Below, piece by piece: positions 53,701 through 64,000 of a stretch of DNA of 64,000 bases. The stretch comes from Acanthornis magna (taxonomy: Eukaryota > Chordata > Aves > Passeriformes > Acanthizidae). The notes under the pieces were generated by a model. The model saw only the letters and a program-made list of their open reading frames with translations, did no database searches and had not been told where the DNA came from. The stretch is from contig JAWUZG010000018.1 in NCBI GenBank assembly GCA_036785705.1, positions 4,623,501 to 4,687,500 on the forward strand, written 5' to 3'. Position numbers and translations under genes: made by a program. Each line of letters starts with the position of its first letter. Position 1 is the stretch's first letter.

Positions 53701-54732
53701 TCATGGCAAAGAATTAAATCTAATTTTCTGATACTTAGTACCTGACCCATTGGATTAGGTTAAAAAAACCTCTAAATTGCATTTGCCACTAGAGATTTGC
53801 TGGCCTGAAATAGGTGGAATGGGCATTGGTGTGAATAGATGCTAGATATATGAAGTCCTCAGCTCTTCTCCATTATCTATAATTTTATAATCCGTTCTGA
53901 TGCCAAATCCATCTTATAACACTTTAAAAATAGAAGTAACAATATGAATGCAAGTCTAATTAATTGAAAATAGTTGTTTTTGAACTATTCAGTGAAACAC
54001 TTAGGAAATCTTACTGTGATTAACTTTCTTCCTTCATGAGCTGGGGGCACACAAACCTAGAGTAAAGGCAGTGTAAAATCACTGCTATTCTGTTAAATAA
54101 AGTTATGGAGTGTTTACCTAGAAGAAAGCTTCAAGACAATGGATCTCTTTTACTGAGGACAACAGGAGAGCAGCCTGTTCATCCTAACTGTGCCTGGGTT
54201 TTTTGTACCAAGTGAGAGAAACCTGAAGTACCACGCTGTAATCAAAATTGCAGTTAGAAGAGCTGCTCAATCTCTCCCAGAAATGACATTTGCTTATAGC
54301 AAGAGTTAAAATATTCTCCTCTCTGCCACTACTACAACAATAAAAATTTTTTTAAAAATTGACAAAAATAGAAGAAAACTGAAATTCCCTGTCTAGTAAA
54401 AAGATTTTTAGTTTTATAGATAAGCTACAAGCACTATAAAATGATATATAAAATGATAAGTGCTTGAGATGTGGTGGCATAAAATGCCTCCCACTTCAAA
54501 GTTATAAACAAAAAACCCAACAAAAGTTCTGAAGCACAAAGAATTCAGTCTCAGTGCTGGATAGTGATCTTTAAATTAATCAAGTGTAATTTTAAAAAGA
54601 AAACGTATAGGGAATGTCCTTTAAAGTAGCTTTGAAGTTTTTCCAGCCTTTCATCTATCTGAACTTCTCCCATGTCAGAATGCATGACTCTAACCACTCA
54701 GCTCCTGATATGTTTGGTATGTGCTAGGCTGG
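47714..54732. other. Non-coding DNA, no recognised gene
   Basis: Chance frames only. The largest is 146 codons on the minus strand at 50412-50852, without good splice borders. A plus-strand acceptor at about 50500 and a possible 32-codon segment at 52608-52703 (acceptor TAATTTCAG, donor AAAGG|GTGGGT) are the only exon-like hints, and both are weak. No repeat family was recognised. Confidence 0.5.
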
Positions 54733-54812
54733 AATCATATAATCATGGAATAATTTGGGTTGGAAGGGACGTGTAAAGGTCACTTAGTCCAACTTCCCTG
54801 CAATGAGCAGGA
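54733..54812 (-). repeat. CR1 LINE, 3'-end fragment, antisense
   Basis: AATCATGGAATAATTTGGGTTGGAAGGGACG.GTAAAGGTCACTTAGTCCAACTTCCCTGCAATGAGCAGG is an inverted CR1 3' end of about 80 bp, with the tail at the left. It is truncated and non-coding. Confidence 0.85.
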
Positions 54813-56258
54813 AATCATACAAGTACAAGCCGTGCTCTTAAAGGTAGAATAGATTACTCAGCAGAACTAAAACATTTAAACTTTTCATAAAACCAAAGCT
54901 TTGGCACATTAGAACCTTAGGCGCTCACCCTCGTACTTTCTGAACTTTAATAAAAACTAGTAATAGAGTCTAGGAGCAGCTTCAGAGCTCCAGAAAACAG
55001 CATGGGCCAAGGTCTGTTCCTACAGAAAACCCACGCACACTCATGTGCTTGTACCCAGTGGAAGTTCAGTTCAGCTTTTCAGTATAAACATCACCTAACT
55101 TACTCCACTAAGGCAATAAACAAAGGCTCGTGTTTCAGCAAACAGTCTCACTGGTTACTCCACAACACACACTATGTATGTCCCCTACAGACTTCAGAGG
55201 CTGGCTGTTTTTAATAAAAGCATCTTTTCCTTGAAGCTGCAAAGCTGGGACTTTTCAGGATGCTTTTAGTGTAAACTTAGCTCTGCGGATCTGTACATTA
55301 AACTGCTCCCATACACTGTAGAAATTGGTCAAAGCTCATAAACTGAAGAGTATGTCAAGCGAAATATAGGACATGATGCAGCATACTGATATCTTCTCTC
55401 AGCAAGAATTTAATCATGCTGTGATCTGAAGGACCAGACCACAGACCTAAAAAATAGGCAGTAACGGGGTTATGTGCTGTGAAGACAAATAGCAGCAGCA
55501 GGAGTGACACCACACCACCAGCTGACATGAAAGTTTGTGATTCTGACATTTAAAACTGATAGACACCCTGCCAGGACAACAGAGTTTGAAAGCCCACGCA
55601 CTTTGCAAGTCCTTACTGGGGGACAGAGACATGGGAATTCTGCTTAAATATCCAGGTTTTACTTGAGCACACTCTCATTTAGCTCTCTTCCTCTTCTAAA
55701 GCCCCTTCTTTTCTTTTTTTTACCTCTTTTTAAACTCTATGTCCTCTTGCCTACACAGTTCAGCCAGGGGTGGTTCTGTTTCTTCTCCCCAAAGAGAACA
55801 GAAAGGGAGGGAAAACAGTGATCTTTATGCAGATGACAGGCTTTTGGAAGTGTAGCAGTTTGTCCCTCTACACTTTGCTTGACTGCTCTCCTTCTAATAA
55901 ACTCTGACCTCTGAAGGTCATTAGCTGCTTATTAACTGAGACAAGCTTTAAAGAGCCCTAGCTATGCACTAGGTAAAAGCTGCTGAATCTGCTACACCCA
56001 CTCCTCTCTTCTGGTGCCAAGTGATGGCATTAACAGAGATTAATAATTATATGCCTGTTTGTACCCCACAGTCTCAGCCTGGGCTCTGGGGTCAGGCCAG
56101 CTCACCACAGCTGCATGGGAATGAAGGGATGTGCTCAGCTGGAGGCAGTGCCTATAAAAGCTCCTGCTCCTCAGTGACCTGCACAAGCTGTTCTGCCTTC
56201 CCCAAGCAGGGCCGGGCAGGGCAGGGCGAAGCCTGGTGACTTGGCTCTACTTCAACAG
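54813..56258 (+). other. Presumed intron or upstream flank of the 56259 exon
   Basis: There is no recognised coding segment. A strong pyrimidine tract and acceptor end near 55759 (CCTCTTGCCTACACAG), but no frame continues to a donor. The stretch next to the exon ends TTGGCTCTACTTCAACAG, the acceptor used to set the exon start. GC content rises between about 56070 and 56240. Confidence 0.45.
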
Positions 56259-56423
56259 ATTTCTACTGGGAAGGAAAAAAGAAGTTCCTCATTGCAATGT
56301 CCCCAAAACTTTAAATTCCTGCACCAAATCATGGAAGGACCGTATCATCCCAGAGATTAATATCAATATTTATGGGAGACCATATCAGCATTACATCAGC
56401 CCAGACAAATACCACAGACTTAG
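56259..56423 (+). CDS. Internal coding exon, unrecognised protein (penultimate exon of a two-exon match)
   Basis: The acceptor CTCTACTTCAACAG ends at 56258 and a consensus donor (TTAG|GTAAGG) begins at 56424, enclosing 165 bp. Only one of the three frames is open, and the other two hit stops. It enters with one base completing a codon and leaves with two bases (AG), phase 2 to 2. The 54 whole codons read like real protein: a basic N-terminal part (FLLGRKKEVPHC), then SWKDRIIPEINI and YGRPYQHYISPDKYHRL. It is Tyr-, Pro- and Lys-rich with no transmembrane segment. I do not recognise the family. Small cilium or sperm microtubule-associated proteins have similar composition, but that is only an analogy. 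The leftover AG joins in phase to the segment at 62043. Earlier exons are not identified in this window with confidence. Confidence 0.5.
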
Positions 56424-56866
56424 GTAAGGGCTGGATTACCCTTTTTTAGGGTGGGCTGGCTAAAAACTCACTATCACACTAGTGTGGGAAACAAGTCCTA
56501 CTCAGTGCATAGCCTAGGTACTGTTGTACATAATCTACGTGACTGACGCTCCAGGGCATGAGGGACATGTCAGGCATGACACATATTATCTGTTTCTCTA
56601 AAAATCATGGTGATAGCCAACCAGGCCTGTGCTTTCAGCAAAAGGAAGACATGGAAGTGTCTCAGAAGTATTCATCACCTCTTGAAAATCCAAGTCCATA
56701 GAGAAGAAGTTCTCCTCTCCCTGTGTAGCCTTGTCATCAAAAATGTCACCAGTCAGGGAACAGCCAAGGCATGCAGCAGCTGGATTGCAGTGGGAGTCTG
56801 AGCAGCTGATGTTCAAATCTAGCTTGCAAGAGGTTTGCATCCCCAGTGTATTCTGTTTTTCTGCAG

Positions 56867-57010
56867 GCATCAGCTGCTCCGAGGCCTGAGAGCTGTGTTA
56901 CCCTGCCCACATCCTCCTTATCTTGTTCCCAGCATATGAGGTGCAGCTCTACACAAAGAGTCAGAGAGTGTACAATACTTCAGTCAGACCTGGAACCATT
57001 TTGGCAGCAT
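56867..57010 (+). other. Weak candidate (alternative) exon, 144 bp
   Basis: A strong acceptor (TTCTGTTTTTCTGCAG, ending 56866) and a good donor (CAGCAT|GTAAGG, at 57011) bound 144 bp. One frame is fully open in phase 0 (ASAAPRPESCVTL...), but it is not the frame that continues from the 56259 exon, which meets a TGA near 56938. So it is either an alternative terminal exon, part of another transcript, or chance. Confidence 0.18.
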
Positions 57011-57879
57011 GTAAGGTGGCGGACAGCATGAGGCAGGCTGGAATGCTAGAATTTCCAGTGCTTTCTCCTCTTGCATAAAGTACAAGCATAGCCCCAAACT
57101 TGTGATTTTCCCATTTCACTTGCTTCTCTCCGGTTGAAGATCTTGCTTTGCCTACCCAGATTAAAATTCAGCCAGGAAGACTCCTGATATCTAGAGAAGA
57201 AATTTTACTTAATATTTTTGGCTTTTGGCCCTTATATAACATAACAGGGTTACAATGAAAACTGTTAGATAGCTAGTTCTTAAAACAGACAAAACACTGG
57301 ACTAAGCCTCATCTCTTCAGTGAGCTCTTCAAAGCAAAGGTGCCCCAGACTCCTCCAGCAATCCATCACAGTGTTTCACAAAGTCTTTCCAGTTAGCTTA
57401 AGAAAGGAAATGAAAATAGATCAGGGACTTCCTTCCTATGATTCGAACCCATTGCAAAAGTTGTCACCCTGTGCATCACAGGCTTGTTGAACAAAAGATT
57501 CCCCACAGCTTTTATTTAGACCTGTTGCATTCAGCCTTCTCTAATTTGAGAATACCAGTTCTTAACCAGCTGATTACTCCAGCCTTCCTTTGCCAGAAAA
57601 TATCCATGGAGTCCTTATTCCTCTGAAGAGTACTGGACCTGTCACTACAGCTAAGGCCTCAATAATGTTGAGCAGATTGGGAGTACATTCAGTATTTTGC
57701 TGGCAATACAAATGTTTATTGATACAACATTTGGTTTATTCTCGTGCCAGATAAACCCAGCATCATGCTTCTGAGTCATAAAACATCTCAAGTCCCGTGA
57801 TTCCCTATGTCATTTTCCAGGAAGCTTTCCGAACCACTCATAACATATTTGCTCTCTACTGAATTTAACACCTCACACT

Positions 57880-58335
57880 TCCCTCTCTAAACTGCAAGGT
57901 GCTGCCCCTGGTATCAACACAGCTGGTGGGAGAAGGGATTGAGGGCAGCCCTGCTGAGAAGGACTTAGGCTGAAAAAGCTGAGCCTGGCCCAGCCATGCC
58001 ACTCACAGCCCAGAAAGCCAAATGTGCCCTGGGCTGTACCCAAAGCAGTGTGGCCAGCAGGGGAGGGGGGGGATTCTGCCCCTCTGCTCTGCTCTCCTGA
58101 GACCCCACCCAGAGTACTGCATCCAGCTTTGGGTCCCCAGCACAAGAAAGGCATGGACCTGTTGGATTGTGTCCAGAGGAGGGCCACAAAAATGATCAGA
58201 GGGCTGGACGAGAAGCACGGACAATGCTCTCAGGCACTTGATGTGACTCTTGGTGTGGTCCTGTGCAGCGCCAGGAGTCGAACTTCTGTGATCCTTGTGT
58301 GTCCCTTCCAACTCAGGATATTCCATGATTCTGTA
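57880..58335 (+). repeat. CR1 LINE fragment, sense, internally rearranged
   Basis: Typical CR1 3' sequence in sense orientation (GCCCTGGGCTGTACCCAAAG, CTGCTCTCCTGAGACCCCACC, TACTGCATCCAGCTTTGGG, GAGGGCCACAAAAATGATCAGAGGGCTGGA). It then jumps, without the usual middle, to the 3' end GGTCCTGTGCAGCGCCAGGAGT...GTCCCTTCCAACTCAGGATATTCCATGATTCTG. About 200 bp expected between these parts are missing. Frames open on both strands here (up to 113 codons) are repeat-derived. Confidence 0.85.
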
Positions 58336-58556
58336 ATAGATATAAGGAAGAAATATTTTTTATGACAAGGGTGGTGAACACTGGAACAGGGTCCCCAGAG
58401 AAGTTGCACATGCCTCGTCCATGGAAAAGTTCAAGGTCAGGTTGGATGGGACTTTGAGCAACCTGATCTAGTCGAAGATGTGCCTGCTTCTTGCAGGAGG
58501 GTTGGTCTTAAGGGCTTTTAAAGGTCCCTTCCAACCCAAACCATCCTTTATCAAAC
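58336..58556 (+). repeat. Second CR1 3' end, sense, abutting the first
   Basis: It starts at AGATATAAGGAAGAAATATTTTTTATGA and runs through GGTGGTGAACACTGGAACAGGGTCCCCAGAGAAG, TCAAGGTCAGGTTGGATGGGACTTTGAGCAACCTGATCTAGT and AAAGGTCCCTTCCAACCCAAACCATCC. This is a different CR1 3'-tail type from the one ending just before it, so the two pieces mark separate insertions or a nested insertion. Confidence 0.88.
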
Positions 58557-60285
58557 CTGGAGGACTAGCTTAGCAATAAAACCAGTCTGCTTGCTTCTAG
58601 CTAGTTGTTAAAACTATACATAGTAGGCCAACTCCCTATTCTATTCAAAAGATCCTGTGAAAACTCATCTCGTGTCTGTTGGGTCAGATATCAGACCAAT
58701 TTTCTGAGCATGGCTATCCAAGTCATTTGGCTTTTCACCACATAATTTAATTTACATGTGTAGCTGCAAAAGTGTGATGCAACAGAGTAGCAAAAGCTCT
58801 ACTAATCTCAAAATGTGACATCTAATGTGCCTCCTTTATCCACTGGCCAATTACTCAGTCACAGAAGGGAGCTGGGTTGAACAAATGGAGCATGTTGGCA
58901 GCTACTCAGCTGTTTGATGTTTTTCCAAGATGTTACAGATGGTTTGATTTTTTTTCCATTCCAGAATTTTTCTCTTAATTGACGTTAAACTGACAAGTTA
59001 ATAATTCCACAAATTCCCTTCCCTTATTACATGCTCTTTTCTTATTCTTTCATGCTCCACAAGTTTTTCACACTTGCTCTGAGACATGCAGTTACAGCTC
59101 TGAGAACAGAAACTTAGAGATCCAGCTGAAGAGCAGATAAAAAGCTGAGATACAGCTCAGTAAGCCTAGACAATTTGTTTATATTGACGAAAAGAAGGCT
59201 AAGGACTGTTTGGCTCCAAGGCCAGATAGCACAGACTGATTCATATCCACTGAATCAGCTGAAAGCCACTCTTGAAACACAATGATTTCATCCAAGTTAG
59301 AAATGGTTGGTAGCCAGCCCTGGCTCAGAACTCTGACATGCTTTGGCCCTTGTTAATCCCCACAACCTCAGTGCTGGTCACACGCACTTCGCTCCAGGAG
59401 CAGGCAGCAGGGTATGAAACCTTCCAGTACACCTTGTTCTGTGCTTACAGCCTGGAAATCTGTGCTGGGCACCAGGTGTGACAACATCCTGCTGTCTGCC
59501 ATGGATAATCTCCCTGTCCCAGCATTTTCTCCATATGCTTATCAGACAGCTATCCGTGCTTCATACGGCCCATCTGTAGTCCTGCCTCACTCTTCAGGCT
59601 GAAGCCAGGCAAGCTGCCCTCGTTTAGGGGCTCCTTGGCAGATTAATTTCTAGATTGGGACAAAAACAATGCTCCTAAAATATGCTCTTTCTGCATGGAA
59701 TTGGAGTTAGTTGCTGGGAACACTCCCTATATACTGTAAAACACAAAAGGTTGCCTTCCCCCCTGACCATTGTCACAAGTCCAGTGTTCAATGACCACCA
59801 GAGGAGTGTGTCCAGCTGGTCGACCACAAGGTGTTGGACACTGAGGGACATCCTAGAAATTCATACCAACAGTGCTGATCATGCCACTGCCTGCTGTGCA
59901 ACCCAAATGGCTCCTCAGCATCCTCGTGCCAGACGGAGGGATCCCAGCAGGGCTGGGCCCTCAGCTCCCACTCACTGCCCGGCTCATGGGCACAGATGGC
60001 CATGCACACTCGTCTGCCTCTTCTAATTCCAGAGCTGGAGGTGGCAATTTGGATAATGCATATTTCCATCAAAACCCTCACAAGCACTTAGCAGCATTCA
60101 CCCCCTCCCTCCCTAAACACAGCCCCTCCTCGGCTTGTGCCTTGCCTTCCTGCAGTGCTGCACGCAGGGAATAAATCATATCCGTGCAGTCAGTCCATAC
60201 TGTTAACTCTTCCTTGTTCATGAGTTGGGCTGTCCACCGCTATAACTGAGGGTCCAAATTCTTATCCTCTCCTCTCTACTCACAG

Positions 60286-60486
60286 ATGAACTGCTACCAC
60301 TTCTCTACTCATGCAACCCCTACACAATCACCTGCCAGCATCCCAGCAGGAGTAATCTCTGCAAATCCCCTGCTAAAAGGCTATGGCTCAGCTTTTAACA
60401 ACTCTTCTTTGCCAAATAAACTTTTGAAGATCTATTTCATTCCCATAAGGGAGGCAGAAACGAAAGCATATGTAGCTACTATTTGA
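60286..60486 (+). other. Weak candidate terminal exon, 66 codons
   Basis: A very strong acceptor (CTTATCCTCTCCTCTCTACTCACAG, ending 60285) is followed directly by ATG and a 66-codon frame (MNCYHFSTHATPTQSP...) ending in TGA at 60484-60486. AATAAA occurs inside it (near 60415). There is no donor and no recognised protein. It is out of phase with the 56259 exon. Confidence 0.15.
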
Positions 60487-61404
60487 ATAGATAGATCCAG
60501 CTGTGCATGGGGTCAGGTGAGTAAAAAGAAGGTATTCCTTCTTTTATTCCTAGTTTCTGTTTCAGCAGCCTGGAGCTTCAGTCCCACCTGGTTAAGCATA
60601 TCCACCCTGGCCAGCTGGGCAAGGTGCTCCTGTGTCAGGATACACCAACACACACATCCCTCACCCACCTGCTCTGTCTCCCAGAGCAGCCAGCTCCCTT
60701 TGAGCAGGACCTGGTCACATCACAGAGGCAGTCTGTGCCAGTATGAGCAGTACTTTCTCCAAGGTTCCCTGGGAGCTGTTCCAGGAATGGAGCCAGGAAC
60801 TACTTCCCTCCGGTTAATCCCTGGGGATTCCTTCAATCAGGGAGAGCAAGCAGAGAAACCACGTCTCCCTACAGCTCTGCTCAGGATTCTGCTGCCGTGC
60901 TAGGTGGTAGGGTCAGTGCTGGTGACAGGGACAACCCCATGGAGCATTGCCTTTCTCCTTGCTCCATCTTTCAAACATTTTGGTAGATAATTGTGGGATC
61001 CAAAACGGTTTCCTCTTTAGAGTTCCTAGCCTCACAGCAAATGGTTATGCACACAGGTATTCTGGCCATGAACTCAATAGAAGAGAGGCTTGTAGAAGCC
61101 TGCAGATATAAACAATATCTTCCCACCTCTCAAGGTACATCACTGAGCTGTACATTGCACATCCTGGTCCCAAAAGGCCCAGCAGCTGCATGCCAAGTGG
61201 GCATGCGGTGGCAGAGAAAATGACACTGGCCCCTGGGTCACAAAAAGCTGTAGTGCCTCAACTGCACTGTCACCCATTTGTAGCTGCTGGTTGAACATCT
61301 GTGAGCTCATACTTTAAATTCTCAGTGAAAGGGATTTCCATGTGGGAGTTATTCTGTGCTGCTGTAGGCCCCAGAGGTTACCAAAGATCGTGCTTACAGA
61401 TGGA

Positions 61405-61515
61405 AGCAATCCTGTGCCCTGTGCTCTGGCATGGCCCTGCTTGAGCAGGAAGGCTGGACCAGATCACCCCCTGTGGTCCCTTCTGACCTGACCCATCCTG
61501 TGATTCCGTGAATGG
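61405..61515 (+). repeat. CR1-like LINE, 3'-end fragment, sense
   Basis: GGAAGGCTGGACCAGATCACCCCCTGTGGTCCCTTCTGACCTGACCCATCCTGTGATTCCGTGAAT matches a CR1 3' end with its 8-bp-type tail. The left edge is approximate. Confidence 0.78.
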
Positions 61516-62042
61516 TGACTGATGGTTGTGATCCTGTGCTCACCTCTGTGTCATAGGCTTGTGTTATTTGGTAGCAGACGCTTTGCCTTTGTCTCACTTG
61601 TTGCTCAACGAGACAATACACCGAGCAGTAAAGTGTCAATTAAGATGCAGATCTAGTCTTTCTGGCACAAAAAGCTTCATTCCAGAAGCCATAAATTATC
61701 TCTTGCAGAAAAACTTAAATTGAGACTTAGAAAAACACATGTGGAATTCTGGACTTGAAACCAAGATTTACTATTTTCATTAAACCGCTGTACCATTTAG
61801 ACAGGGCGTGCATATAATCATCTAAATATAGAGAATGTCCAAAGCAACACAAGGTGTTTTCTTAAAAAAAGAATGATAAACCTGGAATGGCTCCTATTTA
61901 AAATCTTGGAGCTACCATGTATATTAGACCACTAATGGAAATACACAGGTAAAGTCTAACAGAAAAATCTACTTTTAAGAGTCCATGGTGTAAACAGAAA
62001 GAGCAAATAATGAAAATACTAACAATTATCCTCTTTTCTTAG

Positions 62043-62133
62043 CTATGTGAATGCAAAAGAATTAAACCTTGAGAAGGGTGGATATTCCTTCTGCCCTATA
62101 AGACAAAAAACAGTAGCCCTTTCATTCTACTAA
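62043..62133 (+). CDS. 3'-terminal coding exon, unrecognised protein (pairs with 56259-56423)
   Basis: A strong acceptor (ACAATTATCCTCTTTTCTTAG) ends at 62042. The upstream exon leaves AG, and the first base here (C) completes a Ser codon. The frame then reads YVNAKELNLEKGG... and ends ...KTVALSFY with TAA at 62131-62133. The other two frames stop within ten codons. The segment is too short to stand out as an open frame. Its value is the combination of acceptor, correct phase and a plausible C-terminus. No close AATAAA follows; the first clear one is at 63432-63437, implying a 3' untranslated region of about 1.3 kb. I cannot name the protein. Confidence 0.48.
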
Positions 62134-64000
62134 AATACCTTAACACATCTGGGTAGATGAAAAAGGTCCTCAAATAAGTTTTTCAGAATTAGCTTCTGTT
62201 TCAAGTGTGATAAACTGGTGTGGTAAGAAACAAAGACCATTCAGATACCATTCATTTTGGTTACATTGGTAGTTTTCTTATGAGTGTAAGCCTTAAAGTC
62301 TTTTTCCTTCAGGATGCCAGAGACAGTAAAAGCCAAACACTAGAGTTAAAATAAGTTACTCATTTATTTCTTCCAAAGGGGCTTTTAATGTTTATTATTT
62401 TAGCCTTTGGAATAATCTTAACCATTTTGAGAGATTGAAGAGGGTACAAGGCTGTTCTTTTTGCTTAGACTTACTGGTCTTGCCTTGGATCAGCTTCCCA
62501 TGCACAAGTTCTAGTTAAAGTTTTGATTTACTAGAGTAAAGCTTTAGCTCTAAATGTATTTGCTCCATAAAGGCAGTCATACTGGATAGTCTCCCAAGAC
62601 TGTTCATAACCAGAAACAGCTCCCCAGTATTCCCCACAAGGCCACTTTTCCCAGTCACTGAACATTTTCATAGTTCCTTTCTGATCTTCTCGAAGTTCTG
62701 ACATACTTGCAGAGCACCAAGACCCACTGAGTAAATGAAATACTACAACTTCCTACTTCAAAAATGGATCTTGGCAGAATTTGAACACTCATCCTCACTT
62801 GTTTACTTCGATTCCTAAAGTCAAGGCCAGCATCGACAATTATAGCTGGAGTGTTAAAGAACATTCTTTACCTTTTCATCTGACATTTTGTCTCCAAATG
62901 GACATTTTTTCAGCACTTCTGCTTAGGCAAGTGCCTCCATTCTGAGGCATCCATAGCATTTAAGGAGTTTCACCTAATATTGCAAAGCTTATGGACAGCA
63001 GGAACGGAACTGGCATCTCCTCAGAACCACTGCACCCTTTGCAGCTACAAAGGGATATGGGGCATATTCCTGTATTTCAGGACCACTTAAGGTACAAACA
63101 AATAGTCTCTTTCTCATTTCCTTATGCAGTATACAAGAAATGTGAATTCCTACAACCAGTTTCCATTGAGGGAAGAAGCACCTTTTTAGCCTCATCTGAT
63201 AATTGCTGTTCAGGCTTCAATACCTCCACGGACAACAAGGAAAGAACCTCTGTGTAATCTGGGACGCCACCCCATCTCAGACACCAATGCCGTCTCTTCT
63301 CCAAGAGAAGTACGTTATTTTTCTTCTCTTGCCTGACAATTCCAAAAGCTGGTTTTTACTGTCAGGGTCAAAGACCCCCTGTAGCCAGGCTTCTTGCTTG
63401 CTCGAGAGACAATAAGAGTAAATTAGGTGTGAATAAAAGTGCTTTAGTAGAAGAGGACAATACTTAGAGCAATTTTAAAATACCTAAATATTTGAATCGC
63501 TATTATGGAAATATAAAGAAAAAGCAAATGTGTAAATTTCCATCACTTGTTAAGTAATATCAATAGTTTAGTCACTGACAATAGAAAGGACTCCAAAATG
63601 AGTGTTAAAAGTGGATTAAGACAAACTCTCAATGGCATTGTGGAGGTAATAGTCCATAAAAGGAGGTTCAAATGTTAACTAATTTTAAGACTGTTTTGAA
63701 AGATTTAGGGACAGTTGTTTGTTCTAAATGCTCATTTCTTGCATTTCTCAGTAGCATTAAGACTAGCAAGGAGTATACTTTCGTAAGTTTTATTCCAATT
63801 GACTTGAATTCCTACAATGTTCTTTTGCACTGTAGAATTATAAATGAGTATTCCTGTTTCATTAAGATGAAGAAAGACCATTCCATGAAATAATCAGGCA
63901 GGCTGCTGTGGCAGCAAATCACATCCCGCTCTTTCTCATAATTTCCAATTTAATTTCAGAATTGTTGGAAAGCAAAGTTAAAGAAAATGAAGAAAATCCT
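62134..64000 (+). other. Presumed 3' untranslated region and downstream DNA
   Basis: I see no coding sequence I trust. An 88-codon plus frame at 62991-63257 and short minus frames overlap one another and lack clear splice borders. A possible poly(A) signal AATAAA lies at 63432-63437 (GTGTGAATAAAAGTG). No CR1 or LTR was recognised. Confidence 0.4.
63432..63437 (+). terminator. Possible poly(A) signal AATAAA
   Basis: This is the first clear canonical hexamer on the plus strand downstream of the stop codon at 62133. Its use is inferred. Such hexamers are common by chance in AT-rich DNA. Confidence 0.2.

Larger units (their letters stand above)
56424..62042 (+). other. Presumed 5.6-kb intron holding CR1 copies and weak alternative exons
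   Basis: If the exons at 56259 and 62043 belong together, this is the intron, starting GTAAGG and ending CTCTTTTCTTAG. It contains CR1 pieces at 57880-58335, 58336-58556 and 61405-61515. It also contains two segments behind strong acceptors: 56867-57010 (TTCTGTTTTTCTGCAG) and 60286-60486 (CTCTCCTCTCTACTCACAG followed directly by ATG). In the phase set by the 56259 exon, the first would add about 24 residues and stop near 56938, and the second would stop at once. Either could be an alternative 3' end. Confidence 0.4.

Noticed and set aside
57430..57500. GATTCGAACCC, resembling an inverted tRNA T-arm
   Set aside because: The flanking bases do not form the 5-bp T-stem, and no acceptor or anticodon stems can be built around it.
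57873..58365. Several frames above 100 codons on both strands
   Set aside because: All lie inside CR1 sequence, and the frames do not match the CR1 reverse-transcriptase reading frame.
1..64000. CRISPR arrays, bacterial operons, integrases, tRNA/rRNA genes
   Set aside because: Nothing resembling these was found. Composition, CR1 repeats and LTRs point to a bird nuclear genome.

Overview
This is a 64 kb stretch of vertebrate, almost certainly avian, nuclear DNA. It is AT-rich and nearly gene-empty. The avian call rests on the only abundant repeats I recognise: truncated CR1 LINE copies ending in the typical 3' tail (variants of CCCTTCCAACYC...ATTCTATGATT), plus LTRs of avian-type endogenous retroviruses. 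There are no mammalian SINE or L1 elements, no bacterial-style operons, no CRISPR array and no rRNA or tRNA gene that I can see. A songbird is my best guess, but the sequence alone does not prove it.

Layout. 1-12.8 kb: non-coding DNA with a CR1 tail (2.94 kb), a CpG-rich patch with a TATA-like palindrome that could be a minus-strand promoter (3.16-3.44 kb), and AT-rich blocks full of TAAT/ATTA motifs. 12.8-14.6 kb: two unrelated solo LTRs, a CpG-rich one at 12809-13463 and a 439-bp one at 14130-14568. 14.6-42.9 kb: non-coding DNA with minus-strand CR1 copies at 28.0 and 35.2 kb and some weak exon candidates. 42.9-43.4 kb: a second copy of the 14.1 kb LTR. 43.4-54.7 kb: non-coding apart from a 192-codon open stretch behind a strong splice acceptor (47.1-47.7 kb). 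54.7-64 kb: CR1 copies and the best gene evidence in the window.

That evidence is two plus-strand segments, 56259-56423 and 62043-62133. Each has splice-site sequence at its edge, each is open in only one frame, the phases match, and the second ends in a stop. I read them as the last two coding exons of a protein gene with an intron of about 5.6 kb. I do not recognise the protein. Other splice-flanked open segments (34172-34346, 38301-38337, 47137-47713 and others) are listed with low confidence.

Most long open frames in the window are chance frames or lie inside repeats. I found no convincing new biological system. The items most worth checking are the two-exon gene, the matched pair of solo LTRs with 7-bp inverted termini, and the CpG-rich LTR with a duplicated U3 block.
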